From Tribonema minus (lineage: Eukaryota; Sar; Xanthophyceae; Tribonematales; Tribonemataceae): a stretch of 64,000 nt of DNA. The notes under the pieces were generated by a model. It was not told the origin of the DNA. It saw only the letters and a list, made by a program, of their open reading frames with translations, and made no database searches. The stretch is taken from assembly GCA_017506865.1 (NCBI GenBank), contig JAFCMP010000528.1, forward strand, positions 496,001 through 560,000, in the 5' to 3' direction. The position numbers and the translations under genes are program-made. Positions 22,401 to 32,000 of the stretch are shown here, one piece after another. Every line of letters starts with the position of its first letter. The stretch's first letter is position 1.

Positions 22401-25088
22401 ATCCGCGCTCTCCGTGCTGCCCCCCGCGCGCTCGCGCAGAGCGAATGAGGGCTCGGACTACGGCAGCAGCGGCGCGCGCACGCCTCAGAGCTTCTCGTCG
22501 CCGCAGAAGGGCTACGGGTCGCCGAGGCCGAGCGTCAAGCAGGCGCGCCCGTCTTTCCAGCCGCCCTACAAGCCGTCGCCGCTGATGATGCAGTGAGTTT
22601 TTTGTTTCTGCTTGTGTGTTGGCGTCGTTCCAGCTGCCCTACAAACCGTTGCCGCTGATGATGCAGTGAGTGTTTCTGCTTGTGTGGTAACGTCCTTTCA
22701 GCCGGCCTTCAAGCCGTCGCCGTTGTCGATGCAGTGAGTTCGTTTGTGTGTGTTTGAGGAGTGGTCCGGACCGGCGGCAGCATGGCGTGCAGTGGTAATT
22801 GTAGCGCTTCCCGGCGTGGAAGGCTCACCGATGGCGCTGCCATAGAGCGCATTGTGCAGGAATCAGTGTCTGTATGGTGGTCATGCACACTTTCTTGAAA
22901 GGTGGCCTATGTGACAGGGGTCTGTCATTTCCTGAATTAGTTGGAGTCGGCGTTGCTGCTGTCTCCTGTTGTGCGTCCACGGGAGAAGGGGCATGTGCGC
23001 AATGGTTGAGGCAGTGGAACTTCAAGTGATACTTCAAACGGCTTTGCTGAGGCGTCAACCCCAGCCCTAGTCATGAGGAAAATGGTGGCACAGCGTGAGG
23101 CATTGCCTGCACGTACATCTATACTTCATGTGGCAATACGGCATGTATGCAGTACATCGACGCAAAGGGCTGTTTTTTGCATGGACGCAGCAGCACGGTT
23201 TGTACTCGTCCTGGCGCTCACACTCACTCTTGTGTCCTGCTGCATCTGCTGTTCCTCCTGCGCCTTTTTCGCAGGCAAGGCTCCAATGTCGGCAAGAGAC
23301 CAAGCGTATACGGGTGAGCCGAGCATTTCCTACTTCAACGATCACACTGCTGCGATGCTGCCACATGCATGGTAGTACCCATGTGCGCCGCATGAGTAAC
23401 TTGTATGCGCAAAGCAGCAGAGCTCAACAGTGCCACAGGTGCACGCTCTCCTGCGCTTCATGCGACGGCAGTGTCGATGCGTGGTAGTTCATGAAAGTGA
23501 TGTCCACTGCATCCGGTTCCTGTGAAGGACCGTCACGCCCACCAGTTTTATGTACCAGAACTTGGATGCATCCAGGTTTTCTGGGCCACACATACGCTAT
23601 CATTGCTGCATGCATCCCTCGTGACTGTCCCCATCTGGCCCCAGTGTTAGCCCGCCTCGGTTACTGCCACCGCCAGCTCTGCGCCTGTGTGCACTGTGCC
23701 CGCGCCATGAGTCATGTGCGCTCTGCAGCCTCCTTTTCCACATGTACCCAGGCTGACGACATGCGCATTCTGCCTGTGAATGTTACAGGTAGAGAACATG
23801 ATATACGCGCTCAGTGCGCTTCGTGCATTCGCACCCCCAAGCGCATCTCTCACGCCGACCTCGCTTGCTGTTTTGCGTGCCATGCAGCAATGCGTCGCCA
23901 GCGTCTTCGCCTCAGGGCATGCAGCCGCGGGGTTCGATCCAAGGCATGCAACCGCGCACCAGCGACGGCGACAGCGCCTTTGGAGGGTAAGCCGCTGGCT
24001 CCGTTGCATCATCCTTCAATTCACAAAGCACTTCGCATTGTCAGTACTCAAGCGCAGCTCCGTGGCGTAAGGCGTGTACTGTAGCTGATTCGAGAGGGTT
24101 TTCCAAGGCGGGTGCGTACAAGCCAGCCCTTGATTGTGGTGGCGTACCAGCTTGCAGGAGCCATGGCGACACCTCGCAGAAGGCGTGCAGGTGCTGCAAC
24201 GTCAGCGCTGGTGGCCGTGCTCACCTACTTGGCATCGACACGCCAATGTCTGACCACATGCTGCGTTGATCATGATGCAAGCGGAAAGCCCTCCTTTGCC
24301 AGACATGGTGCCAGCCGCACCAAGCATCTGTTTGCAGTGAACCCAAATGAAATAACTGCAGTTCTTCTTCTTTCACGACTTGAGTCAGAACCCACTCTAA
24401 TCTGCCCTCGCGCTCATATGGTCGTTTTGTTAGGCCGAGCCCCGCCGCGCCCATGCAGCGCCGCGGCAGCGTCCTCGGCGGCGGCGGCAGCAGCCAGCCA
24501 AACAGCGCTCCAACATCGCCGCGCTCGAGCGTCGTCGCTGCACGCGGCGGCGGCGGCGGTGACGATGCAGCACAAGTCGGTGGCGGCGGCGGCAGCGGCG
24601 CACCGGCCTCCCCGCGTGCGACCTCCTACCAGCGCGGGCCGTCGCGCCTGACGGAAGACGGCGGCGGCGGCGGCGCCGGCAGCCCTGCCGCCGCTGCGGT
24701 TCCGCGGCGCGTCTCATCGTATCAGCGCGGCGGCGGCGGCGGCGGCGATGGCGGCGCCAGCCCCGCCGCGTCGCCGCGCGCCACCACGTACCAGCGCGGC
24801 GCCTCCACGCGGCTCGGCGACAACGCCGGCGACGGCGGCGGCAACAGCGGCGGCGGCGGCGCGAGTCCAGCAGGCTCGCCGCGCGCGAGCGCCTACCAGC
24901 GCGGCACGTCGCGCGCGGATGGCGGCGTCGGCGGCGGCGGCGGCGGGCGCTATCAGCGCGGCGCATCGCGTGCCGCCGCCGCGGGCGAGAACGGCGGGCA
25001 GAGCAGCCCCAGCAGCCCGCGCGGCGGCGGCGGCGGCGCGGGCAACGGTTACATGGCCGCCGGCAGCGAGTCCTGGGGCAGCTTGTGA
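10482..25088 (+). CDS. Type I membrane protein: FN3-like ectodomain, YQRG-repeat tail; 14 exons, 854 aa
   Basis: Exons: 10482-10637, 12544-12680, 14043-14181, 15546-15869, 17005-17214, 18339-18527, 19203-19319, 19611-19649, 20106-20243, 21036-21205, 22440-22592, 23275-23313, 23888-23986, 24434-25088 (2,565 bp; all phases match). Residues 1-23 form a signal peptide (MLAIIPAAVLVVLASYQ); a Cys-rich stretch follows. Residues ~53-322 are beta-rich, with MLTFEVQPCSGSAHLFLK, NATPGSTYQ, AAEYQLVYAPMP and ARNLDSGTVYMLNVVMRAP, the 'L-x-P/S-G-T-x-Y' signature of fibronectin III domains; the first block recalls the NDNF family (tentative). One transmembrane helix lies at about 339-362 (LVVGCLTIIFATLLITF), followed by Lys/Arg, which puts the rest inside the cell. 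The tail is Ser/Pro/Gly/Arg-rich and ends with five SPRAxxYQRG-type repeats in exon 14. It is probably a surface or matrix receptor/adhesin; the ligand is unknown. Exon 8 has the weakest support. Confidence 0.7.
12424..12543 (+). repeat. Two copies of the exon-2 acceptor region
   Basis: GTTCACTGGCTGCAGATTCA..CTCAACCGCCTGC (about 12438-12471) and GTTCACTGGCTGCAAGTTCA..CTCAACTGCCTGC (about 12491-12526) are adjacent copies. The second leads into the used acceptor CTGCCTCAG at 12543. Confidence 0.6.
12657..13090 (+). repeat. Four copies of exon-2 end plus 5' splice site
   Basis: The used exon end reads GCCCACCTGTTCCTCAA followed by GTGAGCGCC (12665-12689). Copies with 1-4 changes lie at about 12787-12814, 12932-12960 and 13043-13070, each followed by similar intron sequence (CAGCATGCCCTTCATAC). 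Intervals are about 110-145 bp. Between copies run diverged repeats of TTGCGACCTTGACGGTTACG. Confidence 0.85.
14130..14960 (+). repeat. Six or more copies of exon-3 end plus 5' splice site
   Basis: The used exon end (GTCAACGCGACGCCCGGG through TACCAG, then GTGCGCTGAGC) at 14152-14192 is echoed at about 14257-14296, 14550-14591, 14670-14712, 14789-14820 and 14888-14922. A partial echo of the following intron (CTCACGCATGTAGGTATGA) lies at 14476-14493. Copies become more diverged with distance, and most carry the GTGCGC donor and the CTGCTGCTGG that follows it. Confidence 0.85.
15458..15545 (+). repeat. CCG microsatellite forming the exon-4 acceptor tract
   Basis: An almost pure (CCG/CCGCCT)n run of about 80 bp ends in GCCGCAG, the acceptor of exon 4. 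It takes the place of the usual T-rich pyrimidine tract. Confidence 0.85.
15825..16650 (+). repeat. Seven copies of exon-4 end plus 5' splice site, with GT microsatellites
   Basis: The used exon end (AACTGCATCTTCTGGACGCC then GTGCGGCGCGCAG followed by GTATGT) at 15837-15875 recurs at about 15990-16030, 16095-16140, 16200-16245, 16342-16385, 16458-16497 and 16588-16625. Each is followed by (GT)n-rich sequence such as GTATGTATGTGTGTGTG. In two copies the CAG before the donor is mutated to CAC; the others keep CAGGTA. Period is about 105-150 bp. Confidence 0.9.
16675..16752 (+). repeat. Two-copy 38-bp tandem repeat
   Basis: GTTTGCCCAGACATGAACAT through GATGTTGCAACACG is repeated head to tail with no visible change. 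Confidence 0.85.
16862..16996 (+). repeat. Duplicated block ending in poly-C runs
   Basis: GGCCATCTTGCAGTACAATT..CGCGCTCCG and GGCCAACTTGCAGCACAATT..CGCGCTCCG are tandem copies about 55 bp apart. Each is followed by a long C run (about 16897-16908 and 16952-16995, the latter broken by a few other bases) just before the exon-5 acceptor. Confidence 0.8.
17165..17665 (+). repeat. Four to five copies of exon-5 end
   Basis: The exon end GTGTACACCGCGACAGCGCT..CAACTTCACCAAGCAG..GAGGTGAGC (17169-17220) is echoed at about 17309-17352, 17493-17540 and 17613-17655. A partial echo lies at 17225-17250. The copies share a further motif, GCGTAACGCTGGTGG. The donor has decayed to GATGAGC in the copies. Confidence 0.8.
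18058..18338 (+). repeat. Four copies of the exon-6 acceptor region
   Basis: Blocks of the type ACACAGGCTATACGAACGCA..TTCTTCACTCTAAGTGC..TTGTC..CTGCGC recur at about 18060-18110 (diverged), 18121-18180, 18178-18232 and 18282-18336. The last contains the used acceptor CCGCGCAG. Two blocks also share GGCGCAGCTGC.CAGC.AAT..CCAT.AACCCC. Confidence 0.75.
18683..18728 (+). repeat. Interstitial TTAGGG-type telomeric repeat
   Basis: It holds five TTAGGG-like units (TTAGGGTTAGGATTAGGG and, after a gap, TAGGGTTAGGGTTAGGGC) inside intron 6 of the FN3-like gene. Shorter arrays occur at 17843-17858 and 19527-19548 in other introns of the same gene. Confidence 0.9.
19930..20000 (+). repeat. Upstream echo of exon 9
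   Basis: GACCGCGTCACCTCAGAGCA..GGCGGCAGCGGCGC at about 19959-19995 resembles GCACCGCGTCGCCGTCACCG..TTCAGAGCAGGCAGTGGCGGCGC in exon 9 at 20130-20177. It is a shortened, diverged copy. Confidence 0.45.
20735..21060 (+). repeat. Three copies of exon-10 acceptor and exon start
   Basis: Copies of TTACGGC(A/G)CAGCACCGCTCC..AAGCGCATCTCGCC..GGCAGACGAC lie at about 20780-20830, 20908-20955 and 21027-21072. The last begins the exon that stays open. The earlier two carry an AG at the same place but soon fall out of frame or have degenerated. Confidence 0.8.
21150..21610 (+). repeat. Copies of exon-10 end plus 5' splice site
   Basis: The exon end GATGACGAAACCGACAGGGA..CAGGACGCCCGAAAG followed by GTGAATGAG (21159-21214) recurs at about 21283-21343 and 21419-21476. 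A weaker echo lies at 21556-21606 (GAGGACGCAATACAG GTGGG). Between copies run repeats of GTTGAAACTGACAGGGCAGA. Confidence 0.85.
22145..22400 (-). repeat. Degenerate CCCTAA (telomere-type) array
   Basis: There are many CCCTAA, CCTAA and CCTGA words (22145-22195 and 22300-22400), with clean runs such as CCCTAACCCTAACC at about 22348-22362. It is opposite in orientation to the arrays at 17.8-19.5 kb and sits directly before the acceptor of exon 11. Confidence 0.85.
22536..22745 (+). repeat. Three copies of exon-11 end plus 5' splice site
   Basis: The used end CAGCCGCCCTACAAGCCG..TCGCCGCTGATGATGCA followed by GTGAGT (22557-22598) is repeated at about 22629-22675 and 22698-22740. The GATGCAGTGAGT sequence is kept in each. 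Confidence 0.85.
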
Positions 25089-25924
25089 TTGCGCGGCCGC
25101 GCAATACCATTTGCCTGTGCGGGGCACACAATTTATGCCCACTGCTGCCGTCATGCGAACGGTCCGCGCGACGTGCCCAGAGCGCATAGACGGTGCTCAA
25201 GCGATGGTGGCGGCGGCGGCGCTGTGCTGCCGCGCAGTGACACTGCAGCAGGCGCGTGCGTCAGCAGAGATCTTCTTGCATCGGTTTGATGTGAGGGTTT
25301 CTGCAGGTGGGGAGTATGTGCGTGGGAAGGGGCAAGCATTAGTAGATGTGTGTGTGTGTGCCGCGTTGTTTACAGATCTCTTATGTCGCCAAAGGCTGAC
25401 CTATTGGTGCATGGCATCCTCCGAAGCCTCAGGCATTGTCCCGGTGCTGTCCAAGGCTGATGCGCGCGCGGGGTACGCAGCGCAGCGCTGCTGGCAGTGG
25501 CTCACGGGCTTTTACGCAACGCGCCTCAACCCCGGCAGGGCACACACATGCTGTGTCTGCTGCCATTGGCTATGAGTGCGCGCGCAACAGCCTGCTCTGA
25601 TTTGGTGCGGGCATCTGCTGCTGAGCTTTGATGAGAATATGTTGTGTCACATTGGCCACCGTGTCCATGTCTCTCTGCTTCGATGATGTGAATATTGATG
25701 ACTTGCAACGTGCGCACATTCTGCGGTCAGGCAGCTCACATGGGGCACCAGCCGCTAAAGCACTGCGCTTCAACGACAATTCACATTGACAGGGCAACAC
25801 ATGTGCTGCAGCAACGACAGGTGTCACACTTGCGCAGATGGCACTTGCTATATATGCACGTCGTGTGCAGTGTGTTTGCTCATCATTTTGGAAGGCTCGC
25901 TGGGCCCCTCCTCCCCCTATTTTT
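25089..25924. other. Intergenic region before the second LINE
   Basis: It is the presumed 3' UTR of the FN3-like gene plus spacer. Only short ORFs without splice context were seen. The T/A block TTTTTTAAAAAA at about 25920-25932 lies where the 3' tail of the minus-strand LINE would be expected, but the exact 3' boundary could not be fixed. Confidence 0.4.
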
Positions 25925-26056
25925 TAAAAAAGGCCGCTGCTGGGCTGGTAGGTAGGGGAATCTTGGTTTTCGTCGTACGTATGGACTTGTATTTATAAAG
26001 GCCCAAGGGAGGCCGGGTTGCCTATGCAATCGAAAAGCTTGCGTCAACGCAGCAGC

Positions 26057-29000
26057 CTAGTCTGCGCTGTGCCCTAGGAGTTTGGATACCGGCGCCGCAA
26101 CACAGCCCAGCATTCGCGCTCCACGTGTGTATGCCATGACGCGCTCCGCCAACTCCCGCGCCAGCGATATGCTCAGCTCAATGTGGATCTGACGCTTAGC
26201 TAACCCGGCCTTGCGTAACACATCTGCCTTCCCCCCCCCTGAGCACAGTGCTGAGTGCATTGCCAACTCCTTAACAAAAAGGCTTGTCTGCTTGCCCAGC
26301 CGTCCGTACGACTCCTGCACGAATGGCACAAAAGCCCAAGATGACGTCAAGGTGCCGGTGTGGTGCTTGACCTTCGCGTCCTCCCCCACCCCAGCAGCAT
26401 AGCCGTCCGTGTTCGAGGCATTTGTTTTGCCTGTCAGGTACGAGCTCGCTGTGGGCGCGCGCACACTTGTGTCTAGCACTATTCCCTTGTTACGGTATGC
26501 ACTGCTAAAGTGCAGACACCCTGGGTCAATGACTGTGTCCGCCCGATACCCCGGTACCTTGAAGACGCTAGCGTCCTCATTGCGGACAATAGAGACATGG
26601 TGCTGTCTCAAGATGCGCTGTAGGCACCGCTTTTGGGCAGTGTGTGTCGCGTTGTGCCCCCGTATGTGCTGGCTGGGGCAGCTGATCGCATGCGTGGAGG
26701 TGGGGCTCACGTCACTGCACCGCCATGGGCACACCTCGCCCTGTATGCCCCACCCGTCTATGAAGATCGCAACCATAATCATCGTGGCTGCTGCCATACT
26801 GGACATGGGCGCCGCACCCGGGCGGTCATTGGCAGCGGGTGGCACGCTCATCCACGCCATTGCCCCGGACGCACGCTGGCTGCGCAGCTGCGCCAGGACC
26901 CGCGCGCTAGCCTGTTGGCGGCGGCGGCTGGTGTCACGCAAGTCACCAATAAGTGTAGCCTGCGTCGGCTTGCCCACGGCACCAGCCGAGGCAGCCTCTA
27001 GGTCCTCCACCAGGCAGTCCTCGTATTGACGTCGAAGAACATTTGAAAGGCGGGCTTGTAGTCCGTGCGTGAAGTGACCGCGCCGGCGGCGGGGCACTAC
27101 CTTTCTGCAGATCTCGTCAGCATAGGCCTCCCAGTCGTCGTCGTCGTCCTCCTGCCCGCCGCTGCAGCTGCTTTCTTCCGCGCTAGTTTGTGTTTTAGCG
27201 GGCGTGGAAGAGGCAGCCGCGGCAGCGGCTTGAGGGCCAGGTACGGTCGCCGCCGCAGCGGCCGCCTCGGCGCCAGGCACAATGCCGTGGGTGTGTGGGG
27301 CTGGCTCAGTGGTCCCCGTCTCCGTGACGGCAGTTGCGGCGTAGATCGCTTGCACCGCAGTGGGGAGCGTCGACGCTGCGGCCGTTGTATCCGCTGCCCA
27401 CCGTAGCAACGATGCTGGGAGCTGCTCGGCCACAGCTGTGCGTGATTTTTCGCCGCCATCAGCTGTCAGCGCTCGCGTAGAGCGTCGCACGGCCTCGATG
27501 ATTGGCGGCAGTCCCTGGTCCTCGCGTATTGCGCATGAGTGCTGCGCGAACCAGGTGACTGCGCCGTGTTCGTCAGTGCCGAGCCTCAGGGCCCCTGCTG
27601 CCACAGTGGCATGAATTATTGCAGGCCGCAGTGTTGTGCATGCCTGGGCCGTGTATGCGGCTGGTGCCAGTAGCCCCAAAAGCGGCATGCCCAGACCGCC
27701 TCGTCGCTCCGGCAACCGTGACGCCCGCAGTGGCACTGCGATGTCCGTGAGTTCTGGTGGGCCCAAGCGCGGCAATACCAGCACGCTGCCACTGCTGGCT
27801 ACCTCATTGTCACCAGCAGTGCAGGCGGCCAGCAGGTGTGACTTCATGACTGCCGCGGTAGCGCAGCCGTGCAGGTGCAGCATGCGTTCAAGCGTCCATG
27901 CACAGAACCCGTCAAATGCGTGCAGCCATGTCTCACTCAAAGCCGTGTCAACGACCCGAGCTAAGAAGCCCATCCGCTTCGTCAGTGACCTGCGCAGAAT
28001 GAACTGTGCTGCCTGTAGGTGATGCCGCGCCATCCCAGCTAGCTGCCACGACAATCGCCATGTCCCTGCGTCAACAAGATGCTTGCTCATGGCAGCATGC
28101 ACATAGGCTGGGTGCCCTACCGGTACCCCGACCGACGTAAAGCCCTGACTGGATTCTGGCATGGTGGCGTCCACAAACGGTATGTCAAGGGCGCGCAGGC
28201 GTGCTCTGGCCGCTTCATCAAACACTGTGCCGCGCATGGCAATGGCCAGCGACTTGTCTGGTCGAACGCGTAGGCCCCCTGCCGCAAGCCGACGGATCAC
28301 CTCTGCCACCCCAGCGGCCGCTGCATCGTCGAAGTAGGCAGCTTGCAGCACGTTGAGGTCATCCAGGAAAGCGCAGTGCGGGGCTGGCGGTTCCGCTGTG
28401 CTGTGGCCGTAGGCCGGCATACTGCCGGGCGTCGCATTCACTCCATCAGGGTAGAAGAGTAGGAATGCCGCTGCCACTGCAAAGTACAGCGGCCCTAGAG
28501 GGTCCCCTTGCTGGCACCCTAGGTGGGAGCAGATAATGCGAGCTTCACCGTTCACCTCCACTCGCATCTCTGGGGCAGTGTCACCACAGTATACGGACTC
28601 AAAGTGCGGGAGCAGCTCCGGACAGAAGAGCATAAGTCCCCGCACAATGGCGGCGCGATCCACACTGTTAAATGCGTTCTCACAGTCCAGCTGGATTGTG
28701 GTGCCATACAGCTCGTGCCACACGCGCGCGCGCGCTGCCACATGCTCGACGCCAGACCGGTATCCTACGCCAAACTGCGACATGGAGGCCAGCAGCCCCG
28801 ATATTTTGCCCTTGACACCCCGTGCCGCTGTGGACCCGAGGAGTCTGCGCCAGACACTGGAGCAGGCGATCGGACGCCGCTTCTGTCCTATGCCTGAGAG
28901 GGCCGCGGCGCGGAGAAGCCGTTGCGATTGCTCCGGCAGCAGTTCGGGCTCAACAAGCAGCGTCGTGAACACCTTGGCCAGGTGATGGGCGAATGCCGGT

Positions 29001-32000
29001 TCCATCACATCCGATTCTGAATCACCAGCTAGTCCTGGCGAGGCACTGCCCACGGGGCGGGTGGCTGCTTTCACTGGTGCACCAGGCCCAGCGGCCATCA
29101 AGAGGTGTTCATAGCGTAGGCCGTCCAGCCCTCCTGCCTTCCCCGCCCCTGCTGCGGACAAGGTCGACAGTATGTCTGTCGCCTCCACCTCGAGGCGCCG
29201 TCCGGCTGCGCTGGCAGCATCCTCAGGCCTATCGCTGCGATCATGCGCCTGACCCGATTCGAAGACGGGACTGCCGCTGCCAGCGGGCCCGGCGGTCGTT
29301 GCCACCCCTGCGCCGTGCAAGCAGTGCCGCCGGGCGTCGCGTACCAGGCCGCGCACTTGCTCCATTGGCGTATCGACTACCCCGGGCCGGGTGCCAGTTT
29401 CAGGGTGCTTTGCTGCCAGCACCTGTGCCGTGACCTCGTCTGCTGGGGCGCATGCTTCACGCGCCTCTAGTCGTGCGGCAGCCAGGCCTACCCCCCGTCG
29501 CTTGCCTGAGAGGGCAGCGCATGCTGTTTGCTGCCTGGAGTCAGCCTCCGTCCAGTCGGCATCGAAGTTCGTTTGTGCCGACGCCGTAGCTGCGTTGTTT
29601 GGTTTGGGGGCCCGCAGCGCCGCTGCTGCTGACAGCGTCTTTCTCAGTAGCTCCGCAAAGTCGCCAGACAGCAACGCTGCCAGCCGGGCCGCAGGCGGCA
29701 TACCGGTTCCCTCCGGTTGCCTACCAAAGGCCATTGCTGCTAGCAGGTGCAGCAGCCTGTAGCCGCGCTGCACTAGAGTCTGAGAAACCTGATGAGCAAA
29801 CGCCCCGGCACCATGGTGGAGGCGCACCCGTGCCGCCTCACGTGCACTGTCTGTGGCGTCCGCCAGTAGTCGTGTGGCGTGCTCCACTAGCCGTGCCCAC
29901 TGGGTGCACTGCAGCTGAGTGCGGAAGGGGTTGGCAGTCGTGGTGAACCGTAGCAGCAGTAGATCCGCCTCATTGGTCTGGTCAAGTGCGTGGACGACCG
30001 AGGGCGTCGAGAGGTCCCAAGCCAGGGATGCTCGTGACTGGGGCTTTGAGGGCCTGCCACTGGTGGTGGTGGTCGGGGGGGGCGGTGACGCGGCATCGTC
30101 CGGCGGGTCCAAGTCCATGTCCGCCCATCCCACGGCCGTCCCGTGGGGGGGGCTGCTGTCCTGCAGCCTTAGGCTGTTAGACTGAGTGCGGCTGCCGGCG
30201 CTGCCAGGCGGTGCCGCAGCAGCTGCCGTTCGGCGCCGGCGTTGCGCGCCGGTTGCCGTGGCCGCCGGGCGTTTCTTGCTGGACTTTGAGTTGGCAGCGC
30301 CACTAGCCGGCACCGCCGGTGGCTTTGGAGGTGTCGCTGCGGCAGCCCCCGCCGCCGCGGCCGCGCCGTCGCTACCCGCACCCCCGCCCTCGGACTGGCC
30401 CGGGGGTACTGCCGGGCGTGCGCGCGTGGGGGCGCTTCCATTCCGTCGACACGTGTGGCATGGCGAGGTCAGCGCGCATTGCCTCTGCCCCGCGCTGGCT
30501 GACATATGGACCAGACCGCAGGCACCTGTGCATGCACTCAGCTTCCTTACCGCCCGTAGGAAGTCTTCTGCCGTGCAACCATACATGGTGCTCATCTCCT
30601 GCACACGCTTGGCATGGTGTGCCCCAGTGTTGCAGGTACTGCTGCCTGAAGGGGCACGGTCACCGGATGGGTCGTGATCAACCTGCTGCCGGATGCCCTT
30701 GGCGTATGCTGCCGCCAGATTTTGCTGACAGTGTGATGTGCTCGCCTCAGGGTTCAGCATCGACCTCGTGCAGCTACCACCGTTGAAGTGGGCCACTACC
30801 GGTGCCATGCGGCTCGCAGCTGACAGTTTGCCTCGCTGTTTGCTGTCCTCTTTCTGACCAAGCTGCCAAAATGCCAGTGTGCATAAAGGACACCTCAGTG
30901 GCTCAGGCTGCTGCGGCAACTGTAGCGCAGTACGGGGCTGTGTCCGACTCGGAGCCGTGATGTGGGTGCTGTTAGCTTGAGTGGTCGCCGATGCTGTCAT
31001 AGTGGTTGGCAAGGGCGGAGCTGCCGCAGGGGCGACAAGCAGTTCAAAGTGTCCCACATTTGTATATAGCCCAGGCGGCGTCCACAGCACATCCAGATGG
31101 CAGTCAGGCTGAGCTGGAGTTACCGGTGCGAATACCGCTGGCAGCCCCATCAGTTGTGCCAGCACCAGCCCTGTTGATTTTTGCGTGCTGCCAGTGGCCT
31201 GAGGCTCGGCCTGCCACACCGTCACCGAGACCGCGTAGACCGCTGCAACAATGGCCCACACAGACAAACCGAGGGGCCGTCCCCACACGCCCTCTTCCTG
31301 TAGGCGTTGCAGCAGGAGCGTGTGCCCGCTGTCCGCGCTGTCCGTTTCATTTGTGCCGTACTCGATTGCGAGGCAGCGAGCGCGTGTCCCGTACGTGTCG
31401 AATTGTTCACGTGTACACGCAGGTTGGGCTGCTGCATGCGCGGTCAGTTGACGCATCGATGACATGCTGGCCCCTTGTTTGCCCGCCCCCTGCGTGACGT
31501 ATGCCACCATCCCGTCCAGCAGTGCCTCTCGCATGGCAATCACCAGTGCTGGGGCCGGCAGTCCGTGCTCAACTGCGACGCTGCCTATGCCGTGTAGAGC
31601 TGTATGAATCAGGCAGTTGCCGTTGCCCACGTTGCTCACGGGGCGAAGCTCCCCACCACGTGCTAGCGTCGCTGTGTTTTCCCCAAGCGCCTGTTTGTGG
31701 AGTGCCTGCAGGCCCGTGTGCCAAGTGGAAAAACCATAGTTGGTGGCTTTTGCCAGCGCGTCTTGCTGCTCCTCCACGGTGACTGTATGGCACACGGTTG
31801 AGGGTACCCGGGTCGCCACCGTCACGGTGGTGACCTTCGCCGGCCCGGATATTGGTGCTGAGGGGGCAGAGGCACCGCCCCTCGGCGGTGTGGTGGCTGG
31901 TGCCAGGGGTGCACGAGAATTGTCGCACTGGGCCTGTCGCTCCTGCGTCCGCCGTCTGTGTTTACCTCTGCGTCGACTGCGCTTTCCACTGGCAACCATA

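Noticed and set aside
23925-23950. GGTTCGATCC, a perfect tRNA B-box word
   Set aside because: It lies in coding exon 13, with no A box at the right distance and no cloverleaf arms.
24430-25200. Long Arg/Ala-rich minus-strand ORFs over the last FN3-like exon
   Set aside because: They mirror the Gly/Ser-rich GGC repeats of the plus-strand exon; the plus frame joins in phase to 13 upstream exons.
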